Shown here: piece after piece, positions 1-12,636 of the stretch
How positions within the stretch are numbered: position 1 is the stretch's first letter
Layout: the number at the start of each line of letters is the position of its first letter
Source: Serratia marcescens
GTDB lineage: Bacteria; Pseudomonadota; Gammaproteobacteria; Enterobacterales; Enterobacteriaceae
Assembly (NCBI RefSeq): GCF_006715005.1
Contig: NZ_VFMJ01000001.1
Location: 3,782,001-3,846,000 of the forward strand
Reading direction: 5' to 3'
DNA length: 64,000 bases
The notes under the pieces: model-generated
The model's input: only the letters and a program-made list of their open reading frames with translations
Told to the model about the DNA's origin: nothing
The model's database searches: none
Program-made: the position numbers and the translations under genes

Positions 1-1083
<1,083 letters not shown>

Positions 1084-1110
1084 GAGATTCTCGTTTCCGT
1101 TTTCGGCTAT

Positions 1111-1235
1111 TTACCCGTCACACTTCAAGCTGCATCTTTGTCGGCCGCCCTTTCTCACCCGAATCACTTGCCTGTGCAAGCTCATCGGGATTCGCGCGGT
1201 TGCCGCCGCGATGCTACTCGAATTGTTTAGGGTAA
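1111..1235. repeat. ERIC element between ribF and ileS
   Basis: A 125-bp element bounded by inverted ends TTACCC (1111-1116) and GGGTAA (1230-1235), with a central dyad (1158-1190) matching a diverged ERIC core. It fills the gap between ribF and ileS, ends 4 nt from the ribF stop codon, and would be transcribed as a hairpin in the ribF-ileS mRNA. The shadow frames across it are not genes. It is more diverged than the two ERIC copies in the deo operon. Confidence 0.85.
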
Positions 1236-1239
1236 ACGA

Positions 1240-2178
1240 TTAAACCAGTGTTTTTAACCCGAAGAACTTCCGGGCCGTCACCACATCATTGGCGATTTGC
1301 TGCTTCAGGGCATCGAGCGAAGCAAACCGTTGTTCATTGCGCAATTTTGCGCGGAGCACCACCTCAATATGGCGCCCGTAAAGATCCATTGTGACATCCA
1401 GCAGATGCACTTCCAGCTGCTGGCGCACGCCGGCGACGGTCGGGCGCGTACCGATATTGGCCACGCCCGGCAGCGGCTGCGGCCCCAGGCCGTACACTTC
1501 TACCGCATACACCCCTTTCACCGGCGCCACCAGGCGCTTGAGCGGCAGGTTGGCAGTCGGGAAGCCGATGGTGCGGCCCAGCTCATCGCCATGCACCACG
1601 CGCCCGGAGATGCTGTACGGGTGGCCCAGCAAGGTCTCCGCCAGCGGCAGATCGTCCTCGCTCAGCGCGGTGCGGATCGCGGTGCTGCTGATACGCCGAT
1701 CGCCTTCGCGGAAGGTCGGGGTGCTGACCACGTCGAAGCCGTACTCTTTTCCGGCCTGCTGCAATAGCGGAAAATCGCCCTGGCGCCCAGCGCCAAAGCG
1801 AAAATCATCCCCTACCATCAGGAATTTGACGCCCAGTTTCTCCACCAGCAGCTCGGCGACGAACGCCTGCGCGGTGTTGGCGGCAAAACGCGGATCGAAC
1901 TTGACGCACAGCAGGTAGTCGACGCCCGCCTGCGCCAGGTAGCTGGCCTTGTCGCGCAGGCGCGTCAAACGGGCCGGCGCCTTGTCTGCGGCGAACATCT
2001 CCAGCGGCTGTGGCTCAAAGATCATGACCATCACCGGCAGCCCGAGGCGTTGCCCTTGTTGCTTCAACTGCTCCAGCAACGCCTGATGACCGCGATGCAC
2101 GCCGTCAAAGTTGCCGATGGTGAGCACGCAACCATGGTGGCGCGCCCGGATATTGTGAATGCCGCGAATTAGCTCCAT
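1240..2178 (-). CDS. ribF: Bifunctional riboflavin kinase / FAD synthetase
   Basis: Converts riboflavin to FMN and FMN to FAD. At 312 residues it has the normal bacterial RibF length. The N-terminal adenylyltransferase half carries the nucleotidyltransferase motif GNFDGVHRGHQ at about residues 22-32 and the ISSTAIR motif near 160. The C-terminal kinase half carries GRTIGFPTANL near 204 and GVYAVEV. The ATG is at 2178. It precedes ileS on the same strand in the conserved ribF-ileS order. Confidence 0.97.
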   Translation of the reverse strand: MELIRGIHNIRARHHGCVLTIGNFDGVHRGHQALLEQLKQQGQRLGLPVMVMIFEPQPLEMFAADKAPARLTRLRDKASYLAQAGVDYLLCVKFDPRFAANTAQAFVAELLVEKLGVKFLMVGDDFRFGAGRQGDFPLLQQAGKEYGFDVVSTPTFREGDRRISSTAIRTALSEDDLPLAETLLGHPYSISGRVVHGDELGRTIGFPTANLPLKRLVAPVKGVYAVEVYGLGPQPLPGVANIGTRPTVAGVRQQLEVHLLDVTMDLYGRHIEVVLRAKLRNEQRFASLDALKQQIANDVVTARKFFGLKTLV

Positions 2179-2568
2179 AGCTGGCTCAAAACAGTGGAAA
2201 TCGGCGGATTATACCTTGTACAGCCGGTAAGGTTAACCCGCGATTGGTGCCTTTATGTAATAGACATACCATACCGGAGATAATCTGCGCGTGAAACGGC
2301 TTCGCCGCAGTTTATCCGGCGCCGCTGGGCCGATTCTCGACCGCGGCCAACGGCTTGCGTCCGCTGCGGCAAAACATTGGCGAATTTTCTCGCGAAACAC
2401 TGTATTCCCAAGAGGGAAGCTGGTAAAATCCTGCGCCATCACAACGTAGCGAGTGCCGCCTGTACAAACGGCGCTTATTTGCACAAATCCATTGACAAAC
2501 GAAGGCTAAAAGGGCATATTCCTCGGCCTTTGAATTGTCCTCAATAGAATATATTTGGGAGTTGGACC
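2179..2568. other. Divergent ribF/rpsT intergenic region
   Basis: This 390-nt stretch separates the diverging ribF and rpsT genes. It holds the rpsT promoter (2492-2520) and the 5' leader of rpsT. An 83-codon open frame on the minus strand (2233-2484) occupies the place of the E. coli yaaY ORF, but it has no convincing ribosome binding site or recognisable domain and is not called as a gene. Confidence 0.6.
2492..2520 (+). promoter_or_regulatory. rpsT promoter (sigma-70 type)
   Basis: A consensus -35 box TTGACA at 2492-2497 and a -10-like CATATT at 2515-2520 are separated by 17 bp. This places the start point about 40 nt upstream of the rpsT TTG codon. E. coli rpsT is also read from strong sigma-70 promoters just upstream. 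Confidence 0.65.
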
Positions 2569-2832
2569 TTGGCTAATATCAAATCAGCTAAGAAACGCGC
2601 CGTACAGTCTGAGAAACGCCGCAAGCATAACGCAAGCCGTCGCTCAATGGTGCGTACCTTCATCAAGAAGGTAGACGCAGCTATCGCAGCTGGCGACAAA
2701 GAAGCAGCACAAAATGCATTCCTGGTAATGCAGCCACTGGTGGACCGTCAGGCAGCTAAAGGCCTGATCCACAAAAACAAAGCAGCGCGTCATAAGTCAA
2801 ACCTGACTGCACGCATCAACGCAATGCAATAA
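2569..2832 (+). CDS. rpsT: 30S ribosomal protein S20
   Basis: Small primary 16S-rRNA-binding protein of the 30S subunit. At 87 residues, rich in Lys, Arg and Ala and beginning [20 protein letters not shown], it has the family length and sequence. The start codon is TTG, preceded by GGGAG at 2557-2561. E. coli rpsT also begins with UUG and uses the weak start in autogenous control, so the unusual codon is meaningful. A strong terminator follows. It is monocistronic. Confidence 0.98.
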   Translation: MANIKSAKKRAVQSEKRRKHNASRRSMVRTFIKKVDAAIAAGDKEAAQNAFLVMQPLVDRQAAKGLIHKNKAARHKSNLTARINAMQ

Positions 2833-2853
2833 GCATTTCGTTATCTGCTTGAT

Positions 2854-2881
2854 AAAAAAACCGGCTCAGGCCGGTTTTTTT
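2854..2881. terminator. Bidirectional terminator between rpsT and nhaR
   Basis: A-run, GC stem (ACCGG/CCGGT with a short loop), then a run of seven T. The A-run on the other side makes it usable by nhaR from the opposite strand as well. Confidence 0.9.
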
Positions 2882-2903
2882 ACGTCCTGCGTTCAGTGAA
2901 CCG

Positions 2904-3803
2904 CTAGCAGGAAAACAGCGCCGAGAAGTCTTTGTTGCACACGCGCTGCACCGCCGGATGCTGGATCATGCGCTCGGCGAAGATGATGTAATACTCCTCC
3001 TGCACGCTGTCGATGCGCCCAATCTCCACCACGTTGTCATCGTTATAGGTATCCTGTGCATACAGCGTCGGCGCCACAAAGATCGCGTTGTGGTACATGC
3101 CGAAGGCCTTCATCAGCGCCGCATCGTCGAACTCGCCCAGAATCTCGACCTGGATGCCCTGCGTATTGAACCAGTTGAGCAGTTTGCGCCCCAGCATCGA
3201 ACGGCGGCCGGGGATCAGCAGCTTGCGCTGTTCCAGGCAGGCCGGGAACGGCAGCTCCGGCGCCGGCTGGCGGCAGAAGAAGCTGATGCCACACTCGCCC
3301 AGCTTCAGTGAAAACAGCCCTTCCTGCTGGCTGGAGTCTACCGGGCAATCCGACAGGATCATATCCAGCTTGTGCTGGCTGAGCTGCTCCAGCAGCATCT
3401 CGTGCGTCGATTCAAAACAGCGCAGGTGGATCTGTTCGTTGTCCACCACCACCGCCGCTTCCAACACCTGGCTGACCAGGCGCTTCGACAGCGCGTCCGC
3501 CACGCCGACGTCGAACAGCAGGTTCGACTCTTTGCGGTAGTTGACGATATCCAGCATTTCCTGGCTGAGCATAAACATCTTGTCGGCGTAGCGGAACACC
3601 AGCTGCCCCAGCTCCGAAGGCACCAACCCGCGCCCCTGGCGTTTGAACAGCTTGCCGTCCAACCGCTCTTCCAGCGCTTTGATCTGGCCGGTGATGGTCT
3701 GCGGCGTCAAAAACAACGCTTCGGCGGCGCCGACCACGGAACCGGCCTTGCAGACCTGCCAGAAATAGTAAAGGTGATTAAAGTTGATATGCGACATCCT
3801 CAC
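2904..3803 (-). CDS. nhaR: LysR-family activator of the Na+/H+ antiporter gene nhaA
   Basis: NhaR senses sodium and activates nhaA; in E. coli it also activates other targets such as pgaABCD. The 299-residue protein has the N-terminal winged HTH ([21 protein letters not shown], about residues 23-43) and a C-terminal effector domain. The start is taken as GTG at 3803 because AGGAG lies 8 nt upstream; the internal ATG at 3797 is too far from it. The gene follows nhaA on the same strand across a 192-nt gap containing a terminator-like hairpin, so it may be read partly from nhaA. Confidence 0.96.
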   Translation of the reverse strand: MRMSHINFNHLYYFWQVCKAGSVVGAAEALFLTPQTITGQIKALEERLDGKLFKRQGRGLVPSELGQLVFRYADKMFMLSQEMLDIVNYRKESNLLFDVGVADALSKRLVSQVLEAAVVVDNEQIHLRCFESTHEMLLEQLSQHKLDMILSDCPVDSSQQEGLFSLKLGECGISFFCRQPAPELPFPACLEQRKLLIPGRRSMLGRKLLNWFNTQGIQVEILGEFDDAALMKAFGMYHNAIFVAPTLYAQDTYNDDNVVEIGRIDSVQEEYYIIFAERMIQHPAVQRVCNKDFSALFSC

Positions 3804-3968
3804 GAGCAGCTCTCCTTAACAACGTTTCGCAGCGGCAAACGGTGTGCCGTGACGAGCGACAAACTTCCTTTCCCTGCTTCAGACAACGTGTAGCCCCATT
3901 AGTCCCAACGAAGAACGGCCGAAGCTGCACATATTTTATACCGCACAGCTCCGACCAGCCATTTTATT

Positions 3969-3989
3969 GTGTGCCCTTATCGGGCACAC
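3969..3989 (-). terminator. Terminator-like hairpin downstream of nhaA
   Basis: Perfect 8-bp stem GTGTGCCC/GGGCACAC with a 5-nt loop, followed on the minus strand by AATAAAAT. The tail is only moderately U-rich, so it may attenuate transcription between nhaA and nhaR rather than block it. Confidence 0.6.
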
Positions 3990-3995
3990 GCAGGA

Positions 3996-5162
3996 TTAAC
4001 GCACCCGCGGCAACGCCAGACGCAGCAATCCATATCCTGTCACCGCCGCCGCGGTGGAGCCCAGCAGGATCCCCAGGCGAGAATAGGTGCTGAGCGCCGC
4101 ATCCGCATCGCCGAACGCCAGCGAGGCGATGAAAATCGACATGGTGAAACCAATACCACACAGCACCGAAACGGCAAACACCTGTTTGAAACCGATCCCC
4201 TCGGGCAAACGGGCGATGCCCATTTTCACCGCCAGCAGGCTGAAGAGGAAAATCCCCAGCGGCTTGCCGATAAACAGCCCGGCCGCAATCCCTACCGGTA
4301 ACAGCGACGTCAACCCTTCCAGCGACACGCCTTGCAAAGAGACCCCGGCGTTGGCAAACGCGAACAGCGGCAGGATCATAAACGCGACCCAAGGGTGCAA
4401 CTCATGCTCCAGCGTTTCCGACGGCGATGGCCCTTTCTTGACGTTCAGCGGGATCATAAAGCCGACGATCACCCCGGCCAGCGTCGCGTGCACCCCGGAC
4501 TTGAGTATCGCTACCCACAGTACCAGCCCGACCATCATGTACAGTGAGGTTTTACCCACCCCACGCCAGTTCATCACCGCCAGCAGCACCGTCGCCGCCG
4601 CCGCCACGCCCAGCGCCACCATCGACACTTCGTGGGTGTAGAACAGCGCGATGATGATAATCACGCCCAGGTCATCGATGATCGCCAACGCCAGCAGGAA
4701 CACTTTCAGGCTGGTCGGCACGCGGTTGCCCAGCAGCGCCATTACGCCCAGCGCGAAGGCGATATCGGTCGCGGCCGGGATCGCCCAGCCCTGGCGGGTG
4801 ACTTCATCCGCGCCGTTGAACAGCAGGTAAATCAGCGCCGGCGCCAGCATGCCGCCCAGCGCGGCGATCGCCGGAAACACCGCCTTGTCGCGCCCGGACA
4901 GCGAGCCTTGCATCAGCTCGCGCTTGACCTCGAGCCCCACCACCAGGAAGAAGATGGCCATCAGGCCGTCGTTGATCCACAGCAGCAGCGGCTTGGCGAT
5001 TTCCAGCGAAGCAATTTTTACCATCACCGGCAGGTTGAGGAATGCCTGATAGATCCCCTGCGCCGGGGTGTTGGCCATGATCAGGGCGACGATCGCCGCC
5101 GCGATCAGAATGATGCCGCCCGCGGCTTCCTGACGTAAAAATTGACGAATGATGTTGGTCAC
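3996..5162 (-). CDS. nhaA: Na+/H+ antiporter NhaA
   Basis: Inner-membrane antiporter that exports Na+ or Li+ in exchange for protons. With the GTG at 5162 as start it is 388 residues, the E. coli length. GGAGAG sits 7 nt upstream of that GTG, and the alternative upstream TTG would overlap this ribosome binding site. About twelve membrane segments are apparent. The key acidic residues are present: the Asp pair in AIIDDLGVI and the Asp of [11 protein letters not shown]. nhaR lies downstream on the same strand. Confidence 0.97.
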   Translation of the reverse strand: MTNIIRQFLRQEAAGGIILIAAAIVALIMANTPAQGIYQAFLNLPVMVKIASLEIAKPLLLWINDGLMAIFFLVVGLEVKRELMQGSLSGRDKAVFPAIAALGGMLAPALIYLLFNGADEVTRQGWAIPAATDIAFALGVMALLGNRVPTSLKVFLLALAIIDDLGVIIIIALFYTHEVSMVALGVAAAATVLLAVMNWRGVGKTSLYMMVGLVLWVAILKSGVHATLAGVIVGFMIPLNVKKGPSPSETLEHELHPWVAFMILPLFAFANAGVSLQGVSLEGLTSLLPVGIAAGLFIGKPLGIFLFSLLAVKMGIARLPEGIGFKQVFAVSVLCGIGFTMSIFIASLAFGDADAALSTYSRLGILLGSTAAAVTGYGLLRLALPRVR

Positions 5163-5343
5163 AATACGTCTCTCCAAATCTGTGCAGGGCGTAGCGCCCT
5201 GCGAACCACAGTCATGAAGTGAGTATAGAGGGCGTTTTAGTTCGAAAAAATAAGTTTATAAATGCTAAATAACTCGAAAAAACCGATTAAAAGCACGAAT
5301 AAGTCACATTATTGATAGGGAATTAGGGGTGCAGCATGCAAAT
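5163..5343. other. nhaA upstream region
   Basis: AT-rich stretch between nhaA and the dnaJ terminator. It should contain the nhaA promoters, including the NhaR-responsive one known in E. coli, but no box is clear enough to place by eye. Confidence 0.5.
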
Positions 5344-5372
5344 AAAAACCCCGGAGCAGACGCCCGGGGTTC
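5344..5372 (-). terminator. dnaKJ operon terminator
   Basis: Stem ACCCCGG/CCGGGGT with a 9-nt loop; on the minus strand it is followed by TTTTTATT. It sits 27 nt after the dnaJ stop codon. Confidence 0.88.
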
Positions 5373-5398
5373 TAATATAACCTATAATAAACAGCAGG

Positions 5399-6523
5399 TT
5401 AACGAGTCAGGTCGTCAAAGAACTTTTTCACCCCGTCGAAGAAGCTCTTCGAGCGCGGGCTGTTCTTGTCACCGGACGGGCCGCCCAGGCTCTCTTCCAG
5501 CTCACGCAGCAGCTGCTTCTGCTTGTCGTTCAGATTGACCGGGGTTTCCACCACTACGCGACACAGCAGGTCGCCCTGGCTACCGCCACGCACCGATTTC
5601 ACGCCCTTGCCGCGCATGCGGAACAGCTTGCCGGTTTGGGTCTCCGAAGGCACCTTCAGTTTCACCCGGCCGTCCAGCGTCGGCACTTCAATCTCGCCGC
5701 CCAGCGCCGCCATGGCGAAGTTGATCGGCACTTCACAGTACAGGTTGTTGCCTTCACGCTCGAAGATCGGGTGTGCCTTCACCTGCACCTGAACGTACAG
5801 ATCGCCCGCCGGTGCACCGTGCTCGCCGGCTTCGCCTTCACCCGCCAGGCGGATGCGGTCGCCGGTATCCACGCCGGCCGGAATTTTCACCGACAGCGTT
5901 TTGGATTTCTCTACCCGGCCGTGGCCGTGGCACTTGTTGCACGGATCTTTGATGATCTGACCGCGGCCATGGCAGTGCGGACACGCCTGCTGCACGGTGA
6001 AGAAGCCCTGACGCATCTGCACCTGGCCCTGACCGTGACAGGTTGGACAGGTTACCGGCGAACTGCCTGGCTTGGCGCCGCTGCCGTGGCAGACGTCGCA
6101 CTCTTCCAGCGTCGGGATGCGGATCTCTTTGGTGACGCCACGTACCGCTTCCTCGAGGGTCAGCTCCATGTTATAGCGCAGATCGGAACCGCGGCTGGCG
6201 CGCTGACGGCGGCCTCCGCCGAAGATGTCGCCAAACACATCGCCAAAGATATCGCTGAAGTCGGCGCCGCCGCCAAAGCCACCGCCGCCCATGCCGCCTT
6301 GCTCAAAGGCCGCGTGGCCATACTGGTCATAGGCCGCGCGTTTCTGGTCGTCGGTCAGGACTTCGTAAGCTTCTTTAACTTCTTTAAACTTGGTTTCGGC
6401 GTCTTGTTCCTGGTTGCGGTCAGGATGGTATTTCATCGCCAGGCGTTTGTACGCCTTTTTGATCTCACGTTCATCCGCCGTCTTGCTGACGCCGAGAATC
6501 TCGTAATAGTCTTTCTTCGCCAT
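5399..6523 (-). CDS. dnaJ: Chaperone DnaJ (Hsp40)
   Basis: Co-chaperone that delivers substrates to DnaK and stimulates its ATPase. The ATG at 6523 gives 374 residues beginning [12 protein letters not shown]. The J domain has the HPD motif (KYHPDRNQ) near residue 33. A Gly/Phe-rich linker follows. Four zinc-binding CxxCxGxG repeats are intact ([32 protein letters not shown]). It is read with dnaK from the heat-shock promoter upstream of dnaK; the 106-nt gap between them contains a hairpin. Confidence 0.99.
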   Translation of the reverse strand: MAKKDYYEILGVSKTADEREIKKAYKRLAMKYHPDRNQEQDAETKFKEVKEAYEVLTDDQKRAAYDQYGHAAFEQGGMGGGGFGGGADFSDIFGDVFGDIFGGGRRQRASRGSDLRYNMELTLEEAVRGVTKEIRIPTLEECDVCHGSGAKPGSSPVTCPTCHGQGQVQMRQGFFTVQQACPHCHGRGQIIKDPCNKCHGHGRVEKSKTLSVKIPAGVDTGDRIRLAGEGEAGEHGAPAGDLYVQVQVKAHPIFEREGNNLYCEVPINFAMAALGGEIEVPTLDGRVKLKVPSETQTGKLFRMRGKGVKSVRGGSQGDLLCRVVVETPVNLNDKQKQLLRELEESLGGPSGDKNSPRSKSFFDGVKKFFDDLTR

Positions 6524-6548
6524 TCTTTCGCTTACCCTTAACATGCGT

Positions 6549-6580
6549 GCACGGGCGCAGAGTTGCCTCGACGCCCGTGC
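6549..6580 (-). other. Hairpin in the dnaK-dnaJ intergenic gap
   Basis: A 9-bp stem (GCACGGGCG/CGCCCGTGC) encloses a 14-nt loop between the dnaK stop and the dnaJ start. There is no U-tract, so it more likely affects mRNA processing, stability or differential expression than termination. Confidence 0.6.
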
Positions 6581-6629
6581 TGGTTTCCGGGAGCGGCATC
6601 GCGGCCGCCCCGTGCCCGCTTAAGGGCGA

Positions 6630-8543
<1,914 letters not shown>

Positions 8544-8667
8544 CTAAACGTCTCCACTAAAAAATTCATAATCAGTCAGGTTGCTAACCTATATGCGGGC
8601 GATTTTTTGCTTTTCAACTGCCCGATATCTCAGTGCGACCCGCGGTTAGCAACTGCGGTTGCAAATA

Positions 8668-8695
8668 AGATGGGGCCATCCAACTCGGCATCAAG
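8668..8695 (-). promoter_or_regulatory. Sigma-32 heat-shock promoter of dnaKJ
   Basis: On the minus strand the -35 element CTTGAT (plus-strand positions 8690-8695) and the -10 element CCCCATCT (8668-8675) are separated by 14 bp. This matches the sigma-32 consensus CTTGAA/CCCCATNT and the layout known for E. coli dnaK P1. It predicts heat induction of dnaK and dnaJ. Confidence 0.9.
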
Positions 8696-8867
8696 GGGCA
8701 AGGCGAAAAAAATTTCTTTTTTTATCGTCATTCAGATCATTGTTTCCGGCTGCGGGGATCATTATGATGCGCGCGCTCTGATGGAAAACTTCGATTTTTT
8801 GGCCATTCAGACCATTTATTATTTTACTTCGCTGTTTCCGTTAATTTTCTGTTATCGCAGAGGACTT

Positions 8868-9467
8868 ATGCACACCAACAAGTTGGCGAATCCCGGCCCT
8901 CTCGGCCTGATGGGCTTCGGGATGACCACCGTCTTGCTGAACCTGCACAACGCGGGCTTTTTCCCACTGAACTCCGCCATCATCAGCATGGGGATTTTCT
9001 TCGGTGGCCTGGCCCAGATCCTGGCCGGTCTGCTGGAATACAAGAAGGGCAACACCTTCGGCATGACCGCGTTCACCGCCTACGGCAGCTTCTGGCTGAG
9101 CCTGGTCGGCCTGCTGCTGCTACCGCGTCTGGGCCTGGCTGAAGCCACCGAGGCGCACGTGCTGGGCATCTACCTGGCGCTGTGGGGCGTCTTCACCCTG
9201 TTCATGTTCTTCGGCACCCTGGCCGCCAACCGCGTGCTGCAGTTCGTGTTCGCCAGCCTGACGCTGCTGTTCGCCCTGCTGGCCGCCGGCAACATCACCG
9301 GCAATCACGCGCTGCTGACCTTCGCCGGTTATGAGGGCATCATCTGCGGCGCCAGCGCCATTTACCTGGCGATGGCCGAAGTGCTCAACGAGCAATACGG
9401 CCGCACCGTGCTGCCGATTGGCGAGCCGGCTCCGGCCCGCGTCGCGGCCTCGCCGGTCACGGCGTAA
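8868..9467 (+). CDS. satP: Acetate/succinate:proton symporter (SatP/YaaH family)
   Basis: Small inner-membrane carrier of the acetate uptake transporter family. The ATG at 8868, preceded by AGAGGA, gives 199 residues and six predicted membrane segments. The family signature NPGPLGLMGFG begins at residue 7 (E. coli NPAPLGLMGFG). A much longer open frame enters from the antisense strand of dnaK, but only this last part is the gene. It is divergent from dnaK and ends at a strong terminator, so it is probably monocistronic. Confidence 0.95.
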   Translation: MHTNKLANPGPLGLMGFGMTTVLLNLHNAGFFPLNSAIISMGIFFGGLAQILAGLLEYKKGNTFGMTAFTAYGSFWLSLVGLLLLPRLGLAEATEAHVLGIYLALWGVFTLFMFFGTLAANRVLQFVFASLTLLFALLAAGNITGNHALLTFAGYEGIICGASAIYLAMAEVLNEQYGRTVLPIGEPAPARVAASPVTA

Positions 9468-9483
9468 TCGCCCTTCCCTGATG

Positions 9484-9513
9484 AAAAAGCCCTGCAGTGC
9501 AGGGCTTTTTTTT
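9484..9513. terminator. Terminator between satP and the MFS gene
   Basis: Stem AGCCCTGC/GCAGGGCT flanked by A5 and T8, so it can act in both directions. The stop codon of the convergent MFS gene lies at its edge. Confidence 0.92.
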
Positions 9514-10819
9514 AGCTGTAGGAATCGGCTCGCCGCTCCCCGGCTTCGCTGTTCAGATCGCGATGCAGGTAGACACCGAGCAACAGCCCGATGAGCGACA
9601 GCGCCAGCACATAGTAAGCGGGCGCTAACGGGGTCAATTTCATGATCAGCGTCACAAAAATAGGGGTTAAACCGCCAAAAATAGCGTACGAGACGTTATA
9701 TGAGAACGAGATGCCGGTAAACCGCACTTCCGCCGGGAACGCCCGCACCATCACGTACGGTACGGCCCCCACCACGCCTACGCTGAACCCCACCAGCGCA
9801 TAGCAGGCGAACAACATTTCCGGGCGCACGCCCACCGTCTGATAGAACAGCCAGCTGCAGCCGGCCAGCAGCACACTGCCGACCACCAGCGTTTTGCTGG
9901 CGCCGAAGCGATCGGCCGATAAGCCGGCGACGATGCAGCCGGCGATCAGCATGATGGTGGCGATGCTGTTGGCCTGCAGCGTCAAGGCCGGCGCAATGCC
10001 GAACTGCTTTTGCAGATAGGTCGGGGTCATCAGGATCACCACCACGATACCGGCGGAGAGCAGCCAGGTCAGCAGCATCGATACCGCCACTTCCCGCTTG
10101 TGGTTGAGCACCACCGACTTCAGCGGCAGCTCCTCGGCCAGCGTTTTACGCGCCTGCATCTCGATAAAGATCGGCGTTTCCTGCAGCCAGCGTCGCAGGT
10201 ACATCGCCACCAGGCCGAACATGCCGCCCAACAGGAAAGGAATGCGCCAGCCGCCGCCGGCAATGCTCTGCGGGCTGAGCGTGGTATTGATCACCGTCGC
10301 CACCAGCGAGCCCAACAGGATGCCCACCGTCAGCCCGGCGGTCAGCGTGCCGCAGGCGAAACCGATACGTCGACGCGGCACGTGTTCGGCGACGAAGACC
10401 CAGGCGCCCGGCACCTCACCGCCGATCGCCGCTCCCTGCAGCACGCGCATCAGCAGCAGCAACAGCGGCGCGGCGATGCCAATGCTGGCGTAGGTCGGCA
10501 GCAGGCCCATCGCCAGCGTCGGCAACGCCATCAGCAGAATGCTCAGGGTAAACATCTTCTTGCGGCCGACCAGATCGCCGAAGTGCGCCATCACGATGCC
10601 GCCCAGCGGGCGGGCCAGATAGCCGGCGGCGAAAATGCCGAAGGTTTGCACCAGCCGCAGCCACTCCGGCATATCCGCCGGGAAGAACAGATCGCCGACC
10701 ACGGCGGCGAAGAACACGAAGATGATGAAGTCGTAAAACTCCAGCGCACCGCCCAACGCGGCCAACGTCAGCGTTTTGTAGTCTTGCCGGTTCAGCCGGC
10801 GATTAGTGTCGTGAGGCAT
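9512..10819 (-). CDS. MFS transporter, metabolite:H+ symporter (MHS) type
   Basis: A 435-residue inner-membrane transporter with about twelve membrane helices. It shows the MFS loop motif DLVGRKKMF after helix 2 and the MHS-like N-terminus LGGALEFYDFIIFVFF with an Asp in helix 1, as in the ProP, ShiA and citrate carriers. The substrate cannot be read from the sequence; a carboxylate or betaine-like solute is the family expectation. It is not in the E. coli talB-dnaK interval, so it is accessory relative to that map. mog lies upstream on the same strand, 124 nt away. Confidence 0.85.
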   Translation of the reverse strand: MPHDTNRRLNRQDYKTLTLAALGGALEFYDFIIFVFFAAVVGDLFFPADMPEWLRLVQTFGIFAAGYLARPLGGIVMAHFGDLVGRKKMFTLSILLMALPTLAMGLLPTYASIGIAAPLLLLLMRVLQGAAIGGEVPGAWVFVAEHVPRRRIGFACGTLTAGLTVGILLGSLVATVINTTLSPQSIAGGGWRIPFLLGGMFGLVAMYLRRWLQETPIFIEMQARKTLAEELPLKSVVLNHKREVAVSMLLTWLLSAGIVVVILMTPTYLQKQFGIAPALTLQANSIATIMLIAGCIVAGLSADRFGASKTLVVGSVLLAGCSWLFYQTVGVRPEMLFACYALVGFSVGVVGAVPYVMVRAFPAEVRFTGISFSYNVSYAIFGGLTPIFVTLIMKLTPLAPAYYVLALSLIGLLLGVYLHRDLNSEAGERRADSYS

Positions 10820-10943
10820 AGGGCACCGTCGGTAAAGGCTGTAAAAATAAAAGCCGCAGGCTTTCTGTAAAAGAATCCTTACTATAACGGCAAATTATTT
10901 TCACACCAGACGGGCTGAGGCCGATCTCGCAGAATGCTGAAAT

Positions 10944-11531
10944 TTAGAGGTTTATCTCGCGACGCGCGCTCTTTGGCCGAAATGCTGCTACCACTGCGGC
11001 GTGCGTTTCGACATAGGGCCCATCGAGCAGTTGAATGCAATAAGGCACGCTGGCAAAGATACCGTGCACCACCGCCTTGCCCTGCTCATCCTTTACCCCT
11101 TCCAGCGTTTCCTTGATCGACTTCGGCTGGCCGGGCAGGTTGATGATCAGCGCCTGTTTGCGGATCGCGCCCACCTGGCGAGAAAGAATTGCCGTTGGCA
11201 CATAGTGTAGGCTGATCTGACGCATTTGCTCGCCGAAGCCGGGCATCACGCGATCGGCGATCGCCAGCGTGGCGTCGGGGGTGACGTCGCGGCGCGCAGG
11301 CCCGGTGCCGCCGGTGGTCAGCACCAGATGGCAGCCCATTTCGTCCACCAGCTCGCACAGCGTTTGTTCAATTTGCGTCTGCTCATCGGGGATCAGCCGG
11401 GTTTCCAGCTTGAACGGCGTCGCCAGCGCGCCGCTCAGCCACTCTTCCAGCGCCGGAATGCCTTTATCCTGGTAAACGCCGCCGGAAGCGCGGTCGGAAA
11501 CGGAAACCAAACCAATACGTAAAATATCCAT
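10944..11531 (-). CDS. mog: Molybdopterin adenylyltransferase
   Basis: Adenylylates molybdopterin before molybdenum insertion by MoeA, late in molybdenum cofactor synthesis. At 195 residues it matches E. coli Mog in length. It has the MoCF-binding motif TTGGTGPARRDVTPDAT near residues 71-87 and an N-terminus (MDILRIGLVSVSDRASGGVYQ) typical of the family. It follows talB on the same strand, as in E. coli, but is separated from it by a terminator. Confidence 0.96.
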   Translation of the reverse strand: MDILRIGLVSVSDRASGGVYQDKGIPALEEWLSGALATPFKLETRLIPDEQTQIEQTLCELVDEMGCHLVLTTGGTGPARRDVTPDATLAIADRVMPGFGEQMRQISLHYVPTAILSRQVGAIRKQALIINLPGQPKSIKETLEGVKDEQGKAVVHGIFASVPYCIQLLDGPYVETHAAVVAAFRPKSARREINL

Positions 11532-11635
11532 GCGTAACCTCTACAGCCTGATGGGGTTCGAACGGGTTCGTCTCCCGTTCTGTTGTCATTGCCGAGAGTA
11601 TAAGGGCTTCCCCCGCCGACGGGAGCGCCGGGCAT

Positions 11636-11663
11636 AAAAAAAGGTGGCCTGAGCCACCTTTTT
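11636..11663 (-). terminator. talB terminator
   Basis: Stem AAGGTGGC/GCCACCTT with a short loop and T-runs on both sides (A7 upstream becomes U7 on the minus strand). It lies 20 nt after the talB stop. Confidence 0.9.
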
Positions 11664-11682
11664 ACTGCGCGATCTGCGGGAA

Positions 11683-12636
11683 TTACAGCAGGTCGGCGAT
11701 CATTTTTTCCAGTTTACCCTGGTCTACGGCGAACTTGCGGATGCCGTCGGTCAGTTTTTCAACCGCCATCGGATCCTGGTTGTGCTGCCAGTAGAACTCA
11801 GGTTCGGTCAGTGCGGCAGGACGCGCCTTCACTTCACCGGTGTAAGACAGTTTGCGCTCCAGCGCGCCTTCGCTCTCCGCCAGCTCTTTCAGCAGCGCAG
11901 GGGCGATGGTCAGGCGGTCACAGCCGGCCAGTTCGATGATTTCGCCGACGTTACGGAAGCTGGCGCCCATCACCACGGTGTTGTAACCGTGCTGTTTGTA
12001 GTACTGGTAAATTTCGGTCACGGAGATCACGCCCGGATCTTCGTGCGGGGCGAACTCTTTCTTGTCGCCGTTGGCTTTGTACCAGTCGAGGATACGGCCA
12101 ACGAACGGCGAGATCAGGTAAACGCCGGCTTCGGCACAGGCGCGAGCCTGAGCGAAGGAGAACAGCAGCGTCAGGTTACAGTTGATGCCTTCTTTCTCCA
12201 GCTGCTCCGCCGCGCGGATGCCCTGCCAGGTCGAGGCCAGTTTGATCAGGATGCGATCGTTGCTGATGCCGGCTTCGTTGTACAGTTTGATCAGGCGCTT
12301 GGCCTTGGCCACGCTGGCGACGGTGTCGTAAGACAGACGCGCATCCACCTCGGTGGAGATGCGGCCCGGAACCAGTTTGAGGATTTCCAGACCGATGTTG
12401 ACCGCCAGCTTGTCGGCGGCGTCAGCGATCTGCTGCTCGCGATCGCTGCTCTGGCCGCGCGCCCAGGCGATGGCTTCGTCAATCAGTTTGCGGTATTCAG
12501 GAATTTGGGCTGCATTGAGGATCAGCGAAGGGTTGGTTGTAGCGTCCTGCGGTTGATACAGCTTCATTGCCGCGATATCACCCGTATCTGCAACCACCGT
12601 GGTCAGCTGGCGCAGGGAAGTTAATTTGTCGGTCAT
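11683..12636 (-). CDS. talB: Transaldolase B
   Basis: Pentose phosphate pathway enzyme exchanging dihydroxyacetone units between sugar phosphates. At 317 residues it equals the E. coli length. The Schiff-base lysine is in the motif [12 protein letters not shown] near residue 132. The N-terminal [10 protein letters not shown] signature is present at about residues 31-40. It is monocistronic by the look of its own terminator. Confidence 0.98.
   Translation of the reverse strand: MTDKLTSLRQLTTVVADTGDIAAMKLYQPQDATTNPSLILNAAQIPEYRKLIDEAIAWARGQSSDREQQIADAADKLAVNIGLEILKLVPGRISTEVDARLSYDTVASVAKAKRLIKLYNEAGISNDRILIKLASTWQGIRAAEQLEKEGINCNLTLLFSFAQARACAEAGVYLISPFVGRILDWYKANGDKKEFAPHEDPGVISVTEIYQYYKQHGYNTVVMGASFRNVGEIIELAGCDRLTIAPALLKELAESEGALERKLSYTGEVKARPAALTEPEFYWQHNQDPMAVEKLTDGIRKFAVDQGKLEKMIADLL

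Noticed and set aside
2233-2484. 83-codon minus-strand frame in the ribF-rpsT gap, in the place of E. coli yaaY
   Set aside because: Poor start context, no domain, and the region is explained by promoters and leaders.
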